Notes: generated by a model from the letters alone, not told the origin. A stretch of 64,000 bases of DNA from Rhipicephalus microplus (GCF_043290135.1 NC_134700.1:76066000-76129999), one strand, 5' to 3'. Positions 12,501 to 23,567 are shown, counted from the first letter of the stretch. Program-made: numbers and translations.

Positions 12501-13097
12501 AACGGCAAATGGGAGCACGATGCCCTTGCGTTCAGTAAAAACAGGGGATGGCGTAAACACCACCGTGGCGTCAGGTTGCGCCACACATGAAAGGCTAATA
12601 GGGACTGAAGCTTCAGGAGGCAAGGTGATGTCGTCGTCAGCGATGAGTTTGGAGAGCAGTGGTGAATGGTCGGGTGGTGGAAATTCACAACTTGGCACTA
12701 GAGACACTTCCACACGGCAACAATCGATGATAGCTTCATGACCTGATAAGAAATCCCAACCCAGGATGAGGTCATGAGAGCAAGATGGTAGTACAAAAAA
12801 TTGGACGATGTACAAAACGTCTTGGATGACGACGCGCGCCGTACACACAGACGAGGGCTGAATGCGTTGCGCGCTAGCCGTGGACAGCACGATGCCACAG
12901 AGAGATGTGGTCACTTTCTTCAGTTTGCGACAAAATTTTGCGTTCATCACAGAAACGGCGGCCCCAGTATCAATTAACGCTTGTGTGGCGACTCCCTCAA
13001 CATTGACATCAACAACATTTCGCGGCGAAAATGGAGGCCTTGATAATTGCCCAGAAGTTGCAGTTCTTGCCTCTGGAACTGCACTGATTAGTTTCCC
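9549..13097 (-). CDS. pol: Gypsy-1 Pol: protease, RT, RNase H, integrase
   Basis: Expressed by -1 frameshift from gag; the pol frame is open from 13097. The first ATG (12950) lies downstream of the protease [11 protein letters not shown] motif, so it is not the real start. Counting from that ATG, RT has [22 protein letters not shown] and YLDD at residues 418-421. RNase H follows with [16 protein letters not shown]. Then comes an integrase HHCC domain (HAGV...CTTCQQNK, about 10,480-10,640). The DDE core ([26 protein letters not shown]) spans about 9,990-10,470. A C-terminal GPY-type module ([10 protein letters not shown]) lies near 9,700. Domain order is the usual Ty3/gypsy one. No stop or frameshift breaks it. 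Confidence 0.93.
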   Translation of the reverse strand, partial: GKLISAVPEARTATSGQLSRPPFSPRNVVDVNVEGVATQALIDTGAAVSVMNAKFCRKLKKVTTSLCGIVLSTASAQRIQPSSVCTARVVIQDVLYIVQFFVLPSCSHDLILGWDFLSGHEAIIDCCRVEVSLVPSCEFPPPDHSPLLSKLIADDDITLPPEASVPISLSCVAQPDATVVFTPSPVFTERKGIVLPFAVLTIASGLTVMLVTNHCNYPIGLLRGETLGYVQPVDHINDIILPDETPCQIAAITQASEPSSSPAFDNAIDADFSPSHRSQLVALLNKFRSSFDFQKPALGRTTTVTHTIDTGSHSPVRQRPYRVSAEERRVITEQVDDMLKRGVIQPSQSAWSSPVVLVKKKDGTVRFCVDHRRLNKITKKDVYPLPRIDDALDCLQGAEYFTSLDPRSGYWQVPMAECDRPKTAFVTPDGLYEFKVMPFGLCNAPATFERMIDTILRAHKWKTCLCYLDDIVVFSADFPTHLRRLHEILTCLASAGLQLNTKKCHFAARKLTILGHVITRDGVLPDPDKLRAVADFPMPTSLKALRSFVGLCSYFRRFVRNFASIIAPLTSLLSNSKGISAWSPACDDAFHQLRRLLTSPPILRHYDLTAATEVHTDASGVGLGAVLAQRKGTQTEYVVAYASRALKKAELNYSVTEKECLAIIWALTKFRPYLYGRPFNVVTDHHALCWLSSLKDPSGRLGRWALRLQEYDIRVVYRSGRKHADADALSRSPLTPDVASLSPPFTTLSPLDSTDMLSEQRKDPYLALLVDYLTDPSSVPSTRALRRQAAHFALRDNILYRRNYTPGGRKWLLAVPTHMRSDICMNFHADPQSAHAGVLKTYERLRQRYYWRGMYRFVQKYVQSCTTCQQNKTPPRHLTGMLQPLPCPARPFDRVGIDLYGPLPYSSSGNRWIIVGVDHLTRYPETAALPVATAHEVALFILRSFILRHGAPRELLSDRGRVFLSEVIQAILAECNIIHCKSTAYHPQTNGLTERFNRTLGDMLRMYTSSDHTNWDAVLPFVTFAYNTVTQATTGFSPFFLLYGREPSHPLDTILPNRPDASECSPLSEVARYAEDCRQLARSLTSEAQGLQKTRHADAHRIAPTFRTGSLVWLWVPPHVPGLSSKLLARYHGPYRVIDATSPVNYIIEPLTQSPDLRRRGHETVHVDRLKPYYDPLIVPTP
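13052..13083 (-). promoter_or_regulatory. Predicted frameshift-stimulating pseudoknot (Gypsy-1)
   Basis: On the minus strand, 7 nt after the slippery site, TGCAGTTC (13083-13076) pairs perfectly with GAACTGCA (13066-13059) around a 9-nt loop. Loop bases CAGAGG (13075-13070) can pair with CTTCTG (13057-13052) just past the stem, with one G-U pair. That gives an H-type pseudoknot at the spacing typical of -1 signals. Folding was done by eye. Confidence 0.65.
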
Positions 13098-14371
13098 TCC
13101 TCAGGAGGTGGTCTACGACGCATAGGAGATGGCGATCGACGACGAGGAGATGGGAAACGAGAAGTCGATGGGCGACGATCCGAGTCAGAGTGCCTCTGTT
13201 CGTATGCAGACGTGGTGGCCTGCTGCGACGCATAGGTAGGAGTTCCAAAGGAGGCGTACGCAGGTGTGGGACGGCGGCGGCAGTAGCGTGCAATGTGGCC
13301 AGCGATGCCACACGCGAAGCAGATAGGACGGTTGTCATGGGTGCGCCACTCATTAGATGGACGGAAAAAGCGAGGTGAGGGCCTGTAAACCGGAGGCGCT
13401 GCCGGAGGAGGTGGAGCCGATAAGGATACTGGATGCGGTGGGGGTCGCGAAACCACAACTGCGTAGCTGAGAGGTGAAGATGGTGCAGGTGGTGCGTAGC
13501 TGACAGCTGAGAGATTAGATGCTGCTGAAGTGCATGCGTAAGGGGCCTGCACTGTAGGTAGGACATCGCAAATTTCAGTGCGTATGGCCTGCTGCAGTGT
13601 CGAAGGCAGACTTGCGGTGGGCGCGTTGCTATGCGGCAGCAGGGAGAGCTGTCGGGCGACTTCCTCCCTGATGAAGTCTTTGATCTGGTTGGACAGACTT
13701 TCTTGGCGAACGTTGACATTTGCGAGTGCGACAGCCGAGATCGAATCTGATGGTGAGACACTCTGTCGGGCGATGGAACGCTGACGGCGTAATTCATCGA
13801 AGCTCTGGCACAGGCTTACGAGGATTGCCACCGAGGTCGGGCTTTTCGCTAGCAACATCTGGAATGCGCCATCCTCAATACCCTTGAGAATCTGCCGAAT
13901 TTTCTCTTCTTCGGGCATAGATGGGTTAACACGCCTGCAGAGGTCGAGCACATCCTCAATGTAACTCGTAAACGTTTCGCCAGGCTGCTGGGCTCTGTGG
14001 CGCAGACGCTGGTCAGCGCGGAGCTTGCGGACCTCTGGTCGGCCGAACGCTTCTGTTACGAGGGTCTTAAAGGAGGACCAGTTGGCGATGGCGGTTTCGC
14101 GGTTGGTAAACCAAAGCTTAGCTACGTCTGCCAAGTAAAAGATAACGTAAGCGAGTTTAGAGTCGTCGTCCCACTTGTTGCTGACGCTTACGCGTTCGTA
14201 CAAGGACAGCCAGTCTTCGACGTCTTGCTCACCACTTCCGCTGAAGATTGGTGGGTCCCGCTGGCGAGTAGCGCCGGTGCAGGTAGACGGGGCAGCCGAT
14301 GGTGCTGGATGGGCTGGGACGGGCTGGTTGGCGACTGCGTCAGTCATGTTTCGCGGTAGTCTTTCAGGCAA
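13088..14371 (-). CDS. gag: Gypsy-1 Gag
   Basis: 427 residues. An early segment ([25 protein letters not shown]) and [13 protein letters not shown] resemble Ty3/gypsy capsid. A Pro-rich stretch comes before a single CCHC zinc knuckle ([14 protein letters not shown]). The end is Arg/Ser/Pro rich. It would form the particle and bind element RNA. The start is the first ATG after the primer-binding site; a second ATG eight codons on is also possible. It ends at TAA 13088-13090, within the frameshift signal for pol. Confidence 0.9.
   Translation of the reverse strand: MPERLPRNMTDAVANQPVPAHPAPSAAPSTCTGATRQRDPPIFSGSGEQDVEDWLSLYERVSVSNKWDDDSKLAYVIFYLADVAKLWFTNRETAIANWSSFKTLVTEAFGRPEVRKLRADQRLRHRAQQPGETFTSYIEDVLDLCRRVNPSMPEEEKIRQILKGIEDGAFQMLLAKSPTSVAILVSLCQSFDELRRQRSIARQSVSPSDSISAVALANVNVRQESLSNQIKDFIREEVARQLSLLPHSNAPTASLPSTLQQAIRTEICDVLPTVQAPYACTSAASNLSAVSYAPPAPSSPLSYAVVVSRPPPHPVSLSAPPPPAAPPVYRPSPRFFRPSNEWRTHDNRPICFACGIAGHIARYCRRRPTPAYASFGTPTYASQQATTSAYEQRHSDSDRRPSTSRFPSPRRRSPSPMRRRPPPEEGN
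13091..13097 (-). promoter_or_regulatory. -1 ribosomal frameshift heptamer G GGA AAC
   Basis: Minus-strand GGGAAAC in the gag frame as G-GGA-AAC, immediately followed by the gag stop TAA (13088-13090). It fits the X-XXY-YYZ rule. A -1 slip moves ribosomes exactly into the pol frame, which is open from here. Confidence 0.85.
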
Positions 14372-14405
14372 CTTGCGAGAGCGGAGCTCCAGGTCTTCTT
14401 GGGGA

Positions 14406-14425
14406 TCTCAGCAGCCTCCACCAAA
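14406..14425 (-). other. Gypsy-1 primer-binding site
   Basis: Two bases inside the 5' LTR the minus strand reads TGGTGGAGGCTGCTGAGA, starting with the TGG that pairs with a tRNA CCA end. The tRNA was not identified. Gypsy-2 uses a site with the same first nine bases. Confidence 0.65.
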
Positions 14426-14589
14426 TGTGATGACGTTTATTCGAGCCGAGAAGTCGCAACGAGGTCGCAACCGAAAGTGGGCGTACGGCCAGTCTGGCAA
14501 AGGCGGCACAGAACTCTCGCGCAAGCAGAGCACGGGCTTTTCGTTGTCTTCCGAAGGCGCATACGCGTTGGTGCGTATGCTCCACTACA
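14426..14589 (-). repeat. Gypsy-1 5' LTR
   Basis: 164 bp, same length as the partner at 9350-9513, five substitutions, no indels. AATAAA lies near its downstream end (tttatt at 14436-14441). It is followed by CCAG (14590-14593), the second target-site copy. Confidence 0.9.
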
Positions 14590-14593
14590 CCAG

Positions 14594-15084
14594 GATATTT
14601 TGTTCGTTTCGGCAGCAATAGCTAACATTCACCAGGAAGTCAAACTAGGCGACGCTGAAGCACTTTTATGAGGCGGCAAACGCCAGCTGTACATTGTCAC
14701 TATAACCAAATATATTTAACTAGGGATGAGCAACTAAGCGAGGTTAACCGTTGCAGCCAGGAAAACTCGGAAGTAAATGCAAGAGAGAAGTAAGCAAAAG
14801 ACGGTTGAAAGTCTGAGAGAAAGACAACGATGTGGAAAGAGAAACAGATAGGAAAAGGTGATCGTGGATTTGCCCAGTGTGGGTCAGGCCAGTGGTGTCT
14901 GTGTGAAGCTGGAGCCAAACCGGTATGTCGCTTCCGTCGGAGTGTCACGGTTACGGATAAGCCACGCACGGCGAGATGTAGAACAAGGTGGTACGCGCCC
15001 CTCCCTTCACTCCTCTTTCATCGGCTCAAGTCTGTGAGGACACCACTCACCTAACACTTGCTTGCGCACACGCCTCTGCGGGGG
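14594..15084 (-). mobile_element. I-type LINE E3, 5' end (ORF1 start and 5' UTR)
   Basis: From about 14640 this matches the ORF1-start and 5' UTR region of E1 and E4 (minus-strand equivalents of gcaaacgccagctg and gttaaccgttgcagccagg). It ends with the usual 5' block (cgcctctgcggggg) at about 15084. It most likely belongs with the ORF1 piece at 7584-8190, separated by the CR1-like and Gypsy-1 insertions. The first 45 bp after Gypsy-1 are unassigned. Confidence 0.6.
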
Positions 15085-16441
15085 AACATAGCTTCTGATG
15101 TCAAAAGAAAACTTCAGTTCCGAAAACACGGCGTCACCTTCAGGTGCATGTGCACTCAAGCAGGCTGTATTTTCACAATAGGCTTCTCAATGGGTGCACA
15201 ACGTACGTTCCAGCATGATTACATGAATTAAATATCCACTCTACAGAAGCGAAAACAGTTTTATTCGAAAGCAAACACTGCTGGACTCCCACCTGTCCGC
15301 TTTTATGATACGAGAAATGAAGTTTACACTAAACGACGACTGTCTAGTTGCGAGCACTATCGAAATTTTGCCTAAATAGGCCGACATACAGCGAGCGCCC
15401 CAGTAACGAATTGGTAGGCCCTCCTGATTAAAGACGCTGCCATGTTTTGACATGAGCGCCAGTAACCAAGCCTCATTGAACAACTCGCTCGACCAGACCT
15501 CTGAGCAGGCGTCCACGTTGCGCGTGTGAAAAATGACGCAATACGAAGGGTCGTCTATATTACAGCGCAGTATACGGAACCGGAGCTAGGCACACCTGGT
15601 GCAACAAACGCAGAACGCAGACACAACAAGCTGCATATGATCGGCTCAAATGAGTCTACGAAACGGTAGAAAGGCGTCGCATCTTTTCCACGAATGCAGT
15701 GAAATCACGTGTGCGAAAGCGCAATAAGTAAAGGTGTGCGAAGATTTGAAGCTTCGATTGCTTGATTGCATTCGGAAGGCTCATTTCAAAAGGTTTAGTT
15801 GACTGTTAGGCGAAGTGGTGCTTTGACATAGAATTCATCCTTATGGCGCAACTAAACACAACACACAGGAAGAAACAGACAAGGACACGCGCAGACTATC
15901 AACTATATTTATTCAAGGAAGATCCACACCTTTATACATCGACACCCTGCGCAGGGACACCGCCACAGCAACCAGGAAAATTCACTAGACGAGAAATAAA
16001 TTGAAATTCAGCATTGTACAGTGCAATGGAGGTTTCATTCACACACTCGTGATTTGCTTGTTTAATGATAACACGAAATGCTAGAAGTTTGTAATGATAG
16101 TAGAGGAAATTTTAATTTACTGTGCACCTTAAAGCCATTCTACGCAAGAAGTGACCCCAACAATTTTCCTCGCGACATGAGTCGCACTGAAGCACACACG
16201 ACTAGCAACAATCCTGTGATTAAACAGTACGGCGCCAGAACGAGTGCCTCGCCGCTAGAAAATATCGCCACATTCTCACATACCTTGTATTTGAAGATCT
16301 CGCGCCGAATTAGCCGGGATGTTTACATTACTCTGAGGCTCGCACGTTTTGGCGACGTCCCACAAACGAGAGCGCATCTCTCCTGCACTACAAGATGCCG
16401 AGAATGCTACTGCATTTCACGGGACCACTCCAGCGATCAGA
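15085..16441. other. No recognised gene
   Basis: I find no protein, RNA gene or clear element. ORFs at 15241-15516 and from 16078 are short, without known motifs. A segment near 15870-15935 (agaaacagacaaggacacgc and onwards) has the look of a dispersed repeat end but was not assigned. Confidence 0.5.
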
Positions 16442-16687
16442 AGATGATATTGATTAATATGTGGGATTTAACGTCCCATAACCGCCATATGATCATGAGA
16501 GACACCGTAGTAGAGGGCTCCGGAAATTTCGACCACCACGTGTTCTTTAACGTGGACCCAAATCTAAGCTTACGGGCCTACAGCATTTCCTCCTCCATCA
16601 AAAATGCAGCCGCCGCAGCCGGGATTCCATCCCATGACCTGAGGGTCAGCAGCCGAGTACCTTAGCCACTGGACCACCGCAGCGAGG
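16442..16687 (-). mobile_element. tRNA-derived SINE copy A (Ruka-like)
   Basis: The minus strand starts with a tRNA-like head holding an A box near TGGTCCAGTGG and a decayed B box. The body follows, then the 3' end with an ATCAATATCATC tail. It is flanked by 11-bp direct repeats cagcgatcaga (16431-16441 and 16688-16698). The most decayed B box of the four copies suggests an older insertion. Confidence 0.88.
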
Positions 16688-16698
16688 CAGCGATCAGA

Positions 16699-18297
16699 GA
16701 AGCTGACCACTTACGATGCACAAAAAGAAGACACTCGGATCTCAAGAGGCTATCCGTCGGATGTTGAGGATTAGCTAGAGATTAGCACTGTGGATGCGAC
16801 AAGAAGCTGGGACATAAACCCTATTATCTAGAAGAAATTTTTAACGCAGATTATTGTACAGATTATTCTTACAGCTTGTCTTCACACTGCCATCTCAAGG
16901 CTTCTTCGCGTGCAGGGATATCAATGATATTGCCTTGTATACCAGTGCAGTTTCTTTCCTTCGAAGGGGTGCTGTTGGATTAGCCAAAGTTGTTGTGAAA
17001 TGAGTTTATGGTGGAATAAAACTGCGTGGTCTTAGAAACTAGTGACTTTCCAAGCAATAAAGATATCGCAATGAGCAGCGACGTATTTACAATGGAGATA
17101 AGCGTCCTATAGTATCCACGTCGCACCCGCTGAACTGTCTTGACCCAAGGTCATAGAGCTATGAGGGCATCGTAACTTCGGTGCATCTATCAATTGATTC
17201 AATATCAGTCATTAAAAGTACTGTAACGCAGGCCACCGAAGTGACGTACAGTGTCCCTTTACAGTTATTTGAAAATCAATTGTCTTCTGCTTTGCCAAAC
17301 CGCCAAACGTACATACTAATCTTTAAATTTTATTGTTCTTATGTGGCTTTATTTTACCTGTATGTTCTTTTTGCTGTTTCCTTAAACACCTGTTCTCATG
17401 TTATATTTCCTTCACTGCATATTAGGTAACTTTCATTTTGTAATCTTAGACAAAAGGTTCCCTACAGCCTAGTGCTTACGAACGTCCTTGTGCATGCTTA
17501 CTCTGTATGATCTGTTCTATAATGTTACTGAAAATAAACCGAAAACGAAAACCTTTGTTTCTATACGATGCACCCAAAACTCTGTGCATGCAGGATATTG
17601 AATCATTGAATTCAACTAGTACGGGAGAGAATGCGATCATGAGCAAGAAATAAGGCTTATGGCGGTATGGGAATAGCAAATTACAGAGCTCCGCAATCGA
17701 CACGTGATAGCGAGCCCCTACAACGGCCCCTCGCGTTTTTTTTCTTGCAACAACGGTGAATGTTTAGATGGGAAAGGTAGTTCAACATGGCATAGCATCA
17801 AAACTTTAACAAGCTACTGAATTGTGAACCCATTCCGTTTCCTCTTGATCATTCCGCGTTCAACAGTGGGACGTGAAGGGCGCGGTGGCGGTCAGTTATG
17901 GCGTTTAAAACGCTGATATCACTCTACAGCTGTGCTTCTGAAGAGAACAAACCTTGCTACTCCGAACATCGCATTAACGCTATATCATACGGGAAAAGTA
18001 ACAGAATTATTGCAAATTATAACAGCAATTTTTCTTTTTATTTTAGGCGTGGGGATCTAGAATGTCGGTTTTACAAGCTGCCACTCAAGGGTCGCCGGGC
18101 GAAGGCGGCGGTGTGAATGACAGCAGGTTAGTTCGTTCTCTACGCAAGCAGACATAGTGGAGGGATTTGAGAGGTGCCTGGGAAGACAAAAGAAAAGCTT
18201 TTTACTAGTGGTATGCAGCAGAACTTCAAAAAAACACCTAAAGACAAACTAACGAACAGATTTATAAAATCGCCTACAAGAGAGCTGTACTAAAATA
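16699..18297. other. No recognised gene
   Basis: AT-rich sequence with a few short ORFs (17181-17429, 17476-17703, 17898-18116) that carry no motif I know. No repeats with clear ends were seen. Confidence 0.5.
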
Positions 18298-19462
18298 CTA
18301 AAAAAAATTGACGGCAGATCCACGAGGTGAACGATGATGAGATTGGGCGAAGCTCCTGGAAGTAATACCGTGAAGTTTTCTTCCGTTAATTCGCCTGGCG
18401 ATATGCGCACTTCCTCGCCGCTTCCCATTGTCGAACGTTTTCAAGATCTGCTTCGCGACGTTGACGTGCTGCCTCGGCCTCTCGTTCCCGTACGGAAGGA
18501 TCTTGGCGACGCTGACGAGCTGCTGCAGCTTCTTGTTCACGTACGGCGGGACCTTGCCGACGTTGCCTTGTTTATGTGGCTTCTTGTTCCCATACAGCAG
18601 GATCTTGCCGACGCTGACGTGCCGCTGCAACTTCTTGTTCACGTTCGGGGAGATCTTGCCGACGCTGCCTTGCTGATGTGGCTTCTTATTCCCGTACAGC
18701 AGGATCTTGCCGACGCTGCCTTGCTGATGTGGCCTCTCGTTCCCGTACGGAAGGATCTTGCCGACGCAGACGTGCCGCTGTGGCTTCTTGTTCACGTACG
18801 GCGGGATTTTGCCGACGCTGCCTTGCTGATGTGGCTTCTTGTTCCCGTACAGCAGGATCTTGCCGACGCTGCCTTGTTGATGTGGCTTCTTGCTCTCGTA
18901 CAGCAGGATCTTGCCGACGGTGACGTGCCACAGCAGCTTTTTGTTCACGTACGGCGGGATCTTGCCGACGCTGCCTTGATGATGTGGCTTCTTGTTACCG
19001 TACAGCAGGATCTTGCCGACGCTGCCTTGCTGATGTGGTCTCTCGCTCACGTACGGAAGGATCTTGCCGACGCTGACGTGCCACTTCAGCTTCTTGTTCA
19101 CGTACGGTGGGATCTTGCCAACGATGCCTTGTTGATGTGGCTTCTTGTTCCCATACAGCAGGGTCTTGCCGACGCTGCCTTGCTGATGTGGCCTCTCGTT
19201 CCCGTACGGAATGATCTTCCCGACGCTGGCGTGACGCTGCAGCTTCTCGTTCACGTATGGCGGGATCTTGCCGACGCTGCCTTGCTGATGTGGCTTCTTG
19301 TTCCCGTACAGCAGGATCTTTGCGGCGACGTCGCGCAGCTTCCCGGCGCGTTTCTGCCTCGCGTGCTCTCACTTCATGGTCCTGTCTGCGAGCGCGCACC
19401 ACCGCTGCTCTGCGCGCCCGCCTTTCGACATCCTTATCCATACGAGCGCACACCAACGGCAA
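18298..19462 (-). pseudogene. Charged 17-residue repeat gene, broken
   Basis: About 20 copies of a 51-bp unit. In one minus-strand frame, starting MPLVCARMDKDVERR at 19462, the unit encodes RQRRQDPAVREQEATSA. This is a highly charged helix-forming repeat that resembles STPR-type repeats of arthropod nuclear proteins. In-frame stops occur near 18995 (GGGAACAAG-type codon changed to TAA) and near 18686 (CAA to TAA). The repeat continues in frame after both. Because 51 is a multiple of three, other frames on both strands also stay open, including a 391-codon plus-strand ORF. I take the Arg/Glu-rich minus frame as the real one because it begins with a non-repeat Met-led segment. Function unknown. 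Confidence 0.6.
18420..19320. repeat. 51-bp tandem minisatellite
   Basis: Unit close to cttgccgacgctgccttgct plus gatgtggcttcttgttcccg plus tacagcaggat. It is repeated about 18-20 times with two main variants (cagcagg or cggaagg middle; gatgtgg or cagctgc). Confidence 0.9.
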
Positions 19463-20309
19463 CGAGCATCGGTAACTACAGAGCTGTATCGATATGGTTT
19501 CAATTATAAAACCATTGCTTTAGAAAACACCTGGCGTTTTTCGCTAAGCAGCTGGCGTCTTCTTTTTGCTTTGCTTTAGAAACATCTGGCGTCTTTTTGT
19601 TTTGCTTTTAGAAAACATCTGGCGTCTTTCGTTGGTTTATTTCATCAATCAACAGCGTATTGAACAAATACTTTTTATTGTTTAATCACGCACAAGACAA
19701 ATCTCACCAGTCAATACCTTGGAGGTAAACGATGGCTGCTACTGGGAATGAGAGACAGCAGAAGTTGGCTTTTAACACTTCTACTTCTACTAACGCTTCC
19801 TACTGGAACGTGCTAATGGCTGCTAATGAGGAATGACACACAGAAGAATTCGGCTTTTAGTTAACGCACACGCTGCGAATTTTTTTTATTGTTCAACAAC
19901 GCACAGGAGAAATCTCCCACCGGCACCACCTTGGAGGTCAAAGAGTAAGACTGGTTACACACTACGACTACGACTGCGAGGGACAAACGGGTGTCGCTAT
20001 AAGGAGCTTCGCCCCTAAAACACACGAAATTCACAAACAAAAATCAGTGCAATGAATGAAACAGTAGGTGATGAGATCAAAATTTATCAGTGCAAACAGA
20101 TGAAAGCATACGCGATACGGCTGGCAACGTTGAGTCAACGAAAATCGGACGGAAGGAGTCACAAAGAGTTCTGGCACGACTGTGATACCAGCGGCGTTGC
20201 ATTACTGATGCTTCCGGGAACAAGTGCTTGACAGTGATCTCAAGCGAGTTGAACTAACTTGAGATATAACTTCCCATGCATACGTTGTAGACATTAATTA
20301 CGCGTCTCA
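19463..20309. other. Short-repeat region, no gene recognised
   Basis: Between about 19515 and 19635 a short motif (aaacatctggcgtcttt) occurs four times. Two related blocks around 19680-19730 and 19895-19945 share caa[tc]acctt-ggaggt wording. No ORF with a known motif. It could be the upstream part of the neighbouring repeat gene family. Confidence 0.5.
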
Positions 20310-20355
20310 ACTTTATCAATATTATGTGGGGATTTACGTCCCAAAACCAACATAT
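20310..20355 (-). mobile_element. SINE copy B, 3' piece (split by Gypsy-2)
   Basis: The SINE 3' end (atgtggggatttacgtccc on the plus strand) stops at ATAT where Gypsy-2 begins. The rest follows at 24394. Outer duplication tacgcgtctca occurs at 20299-20309 and 24574-24584. Confidence 0.85.
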
Positions 20356-20509
20356 TGTCACAAGGACACAGGTACGCAGGTACAAAATAGGGCGTTTACT
20401 TTCGTAACCCAAAGGCCAAAAACGCGAACACCAGAGCACGCGCACACAAAACTACTTCATTGTCCTCCTCAGAGGCTGGCTACTATAGTTTCCAGCCTAC
20501 CTTGTGTCA
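20356..20509 (-). repeat. Gypsy-2 3' LTR
   Basis: 154 bp, starts TGTCAC and ends TGTCA. Next to it lies the minus-strand polypurine tract GAAAGGGGGGAAA (20510-20522), a good second-strand primer. Confidence 0.88.
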
Positions 20510-20643
20510 TTTCCCCCCTTTCAAGAGCGACCGTTCCGGTCGATTGGCTGAGATGCTATAGAGGCGACCATGAAAAAAAATACTACGTCAACGAAAAAAA
20601 AAGCCCACGCTGTTGTGGACAATAAGGAAAAAGTTTGAAGTGT

Positions 20644-22045
20644 TCATAACTTGTAGGCGTGGTACGGTTTCATCCGTACTACATAGACTACTTCTGGACG
20701 TGGACGTCTTCGGTTTAAACTGGTGTCGGAGCTTTGGGGAACTACCTCGTAATTCACGTCACTGAGGCAGCGCACAACTTCGTAAGGGCCAAAGTAGCGT
20801 CGCAATAGCTTCTCCGAAAGCCCACGATGTCGAACTGGTGCCCACACCTATACATAGTCACCTGGTTGATAGTGGGCGTTCCTTCGGCCTTGGTTGTAAC
20901 GGTGAGCGTCGATATCTTGCTGTGCGCGAATGCGGTTCCGTGCAAGCTGGCGGGCTTCCTCGGCTTTCTCGACGAAGTCGTCAACGCTGTCATTTCCGCT
21001 GTTGTCCTGGTCTACGGGGAGCATAGCATCTAACGTTGTTGTGACGCGACGGCCACAAACAAGCTCAAATGGCGTTAGGTCTGTGGTCTCTTGCACAGCG
21101 GTGTTATAAGCAAACGTGACGTACGGCAAAATTTCATCCCAAGTTTTGTGCTCTACATCAACATACGTAGATAGCATGTCGGCCAGTGTTTTGTTTAACC
21201 TCTCCGTCAAGCCGTTCGTTTGGGGATGATAAGCTGTTGTTTTCCGGTGGTTAGTATGTGTCCGCTTGGTGACTTGTTGCAATAACTATGCCGTAAATGC
21301 TGCTCCGCGATCGGTTATGAGAACAGCAGGTGCACCATGACGCAAAACAATGTCGTGTACAAAGAATCTGGCGACTTCAACTGCAGTTCCCATAGGCACA
21401 GCTTTGGTTTCTGCATAGCGAGTCAGATAGTCGGTTGCGACGATTATCCACTTATTTTCTGAGGATGACATAGAAAAGGGACCAAGAAGATCCATTCCCA
21501 CTTGCTGAAATGGTTCTCGATGTGGATGTAAAGGTTGGAGGTAACCGGCAGGCTTTTAGGGTGGAACTTTACGCCTCTGACAGTCACGGCAATGTCCTAG
21601 CAAAGCCTAAGTGACCGGCCGAAGGATTGTCGTGGCACGCCTGCAAAACTTCCTCACGCAGTGCCGTTGGAACGGCGAGGAGGAAAGTTTCCTAGCTGCT
21701 CTCAAGATTTCTCTTGTAGAGAACATTGTTCCACAGGCAATACGTTGTTAAACCACGCGAGAGCCGGCGTGGGACGATAACGTCTTTTCCTTGAAGATGC
21801 TGGATGACAGGAAGTAGCTCAGTGTCTTCACGTTGAAGCTCAGCCATCCGCACCACATTGACGATGCCAAGAAACGGTAAATATTGTTCAGTGTCAGATG
21901 ACGTCGGGGAAATAGGAGCACGAGACAGGCAGTCAGCATCTGTATGCTTATGTCCTGATCGGTAGTACTGTATGAAGGCTTGCCATCCTTGGAGAGCGTA
22001 TATGTGTATGCAAGGCAATATCTCACTGCCTGTCTTTGTTCCCAC
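20644..22045 (-). pseudogene. Gypsy-2 Pol remnant: RNase H end and integrase
   Basis: The piece at 21692-22045 has FIQYYRSGHKHTDADCLSRAPISP, the end of gypsy RNase H. Around 21560-21690 the HHCC domain is partly deleted (ACHDNPSAGHLG-like start). The core at 21286-21501 has MDLLGPFSMSSSENKWIIVATDYLTRYAE and LITDRGAAF. The 20848-21282 piece has [21 protein letters not shown], completing the DDE set. The C-terminal GPY-type module (RRYFGPYEVV) lies at 20644-20847. Stops and frameshifts separate all pieces. Confidence 0.85.
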
Positions 22046-23560
22046 AGTCTTTTTTTAACACTGTTAAGTGTTACATTTAGCACTTTGTATGTTGTGCGTT
22101 AAATTGCAGCAACCTAATAAAAAAGTGCGTGATGTAAAACATTCATTTTATTGTCAACCGCTCCACCGTCGCACTGATACAGCCAGCCACGGCTCTTTGG
22201 CCCGCTTATGTTCTGTTTCATTACAGAATAACATTGAGTTGGGCCTGTCCTAGTCGCTGGACATGGGCCGCCCCGCCCTGAACGGTTCGTTGAAATTATT
22301 TATTAATGTTAGTATTTTTAAGACTGATAATGCTGTTTGCTCTTGTTTCCTTAATATTTTGAAAAGCCACTTCCCAAGTCACTGGGAAAAGAGTCAGCCA
22401 CGACTCTTAGGCCCGGTAGTTAAGTTTTCTTCATTCGAGGTAACTTACAGGCCCGTCCAAGAAGCTAGACTGGGGTCGCCACACCCTTGGTGGCTTGTAC
22501 TTCATCAGACTGAACTCTCAATTTAAATTGAGATCGTTATGCGTCCGGATTTAATTGTGGTCTAATGTAATCCGGTAACAACTCATCAATTATTTTTTTC
22601 CATTTTAATCAGCACTGCTCTGTTTTTTCCGTACAGCTAATAGATCAGGAAATTCTTCTGTTGCAATGGGTGAAGGATCTACTGGTCTAGTTAGTGTGGC
22701 TACGAGTGGTGCAGTAATGCAACATTCATTAAAATAATGAAAAATTGTATTTTATTCCTGACCACATGGACAGTATGAATGTAATGCCAAATTAAAGCGG
22801 TGTAAGTAAAAAGGAAAGCATCCATGTCCAGTTAAAATTTGTATTAGAGACTCATGTGGTGAGAAGTACACTGGTATCTTGTCAATATTTGTAACCCAAT
22901 AAATAAAGCGGTACCGGAATGATTTTGTTGCCAATCCTTATTCCAAAAAGCGCACATTTGGTTATAAAATTTTGTTCTAATCGTTTTGACTGAAAGTTTA
23001 GAATACCTGATAAGGCCATATTTTGAGGCTGAGGTTGCGGCTGCGTCTGCCAAATCATTACCGTAGAGATTGCTGTGTCCACGTACATGATAAAGCTTCA
23101 CGGGGACACGCATCTTAAGTGATGTAAGATATTTTACCAATTGTGCTATTCGTGCATCCGTCGACTTTACACTTTCTAGTGCTGTTAGTAGAGATGAACT
23201 GTCTGTATATATGTTAATTTGTAATTTCAGAGTGAGTAGTAATAAATAATTTACTGCCTCTTGCAATGCTAATATTTCTATACAGTATGCACTGCTTGCG
23301 TTAAGTATTTTAAATTTGGCAACTTTAAGTATTTTTTGTTTGTAATTTAAAATTATATATGCTGCTCCAGCAGCACGAAACCTGTAGGAGCCGTCGGTAT
23401 AAACGTGCAGTGATCGTGAACCTGTCGCAATCTTGATCTCGTGTCGTGTTAGTTTAGTATATGAATGTGAACATGCTCGATCAGCCGGGTGGTCCTGCCA
23501 CGGGTCTCTTAAATATTGAATATTAGTAGGTATGTAATAATTGGGACCGTAGCATGTGGG
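22046..23560 (-). mobile_element. Foreign LINE 3' fragment with RNase H inside Gypsy-2
   Basis: The minus strand encodes an RNase H domain with all four acidic positions visible: VYTDGSYRFRAAGAAYI (near 23400), AYCIEILALQEAV, IYTDSSSLLTALES and HVRGHSNLYGNDLAD (22844-23266). A TGHGCFPFYLHRF...CPCGQ tail follows near 22760-22850. A 3' UTR of about 700 bp runs to a short A-run at 22049-22055 (t-run on plus). The protein differs clearly from the E1-E7 family, so this is another RNase H-bearing LINE. No target duplication was found, and about 2.5 kb of Gypsy-2 is missing here. Confidence 0.75.
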
Positions 23561-23567
23561 CTGTCTT

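Larger units (their letters stand above)
9350..14589 (-). mobile_element. Gypsy-1: complete Ty3/gypsy LTR retrotransposon
   Basis: 5,240 bp bounded by two 164-bp LTRs that start TG and end CA, with a CCAG target duplication. The order on the minus strand is 5' LTR, primer-binding site, gag, frameshift site, pol (protease, RT, RNase H, integrase), purine-rich tract and 3' LTR. Both ORFs are open over their whole length. The LTRs differ at 5 of 164 positions by eye. It sits inside or at the end of the CR1-like tail. There is no env-like ORF. It looks structurally able to transpose, though activity cannot be read from sequence. Confidence 0.92.

Noticed and set aside
18420..19320. Possible CRISPR-like repeat array
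   Set aside because: Units are contiguous without unique spacers, and the genome is eukaryotic.
18334..19509. 391-codon plus-strand ORF
   Set aside because: It is the antisense of the 51-bp repeat array, open only because the period is a multiple of three; it is Leu/Asp/Val-rich with no lead-in typical of a gene.
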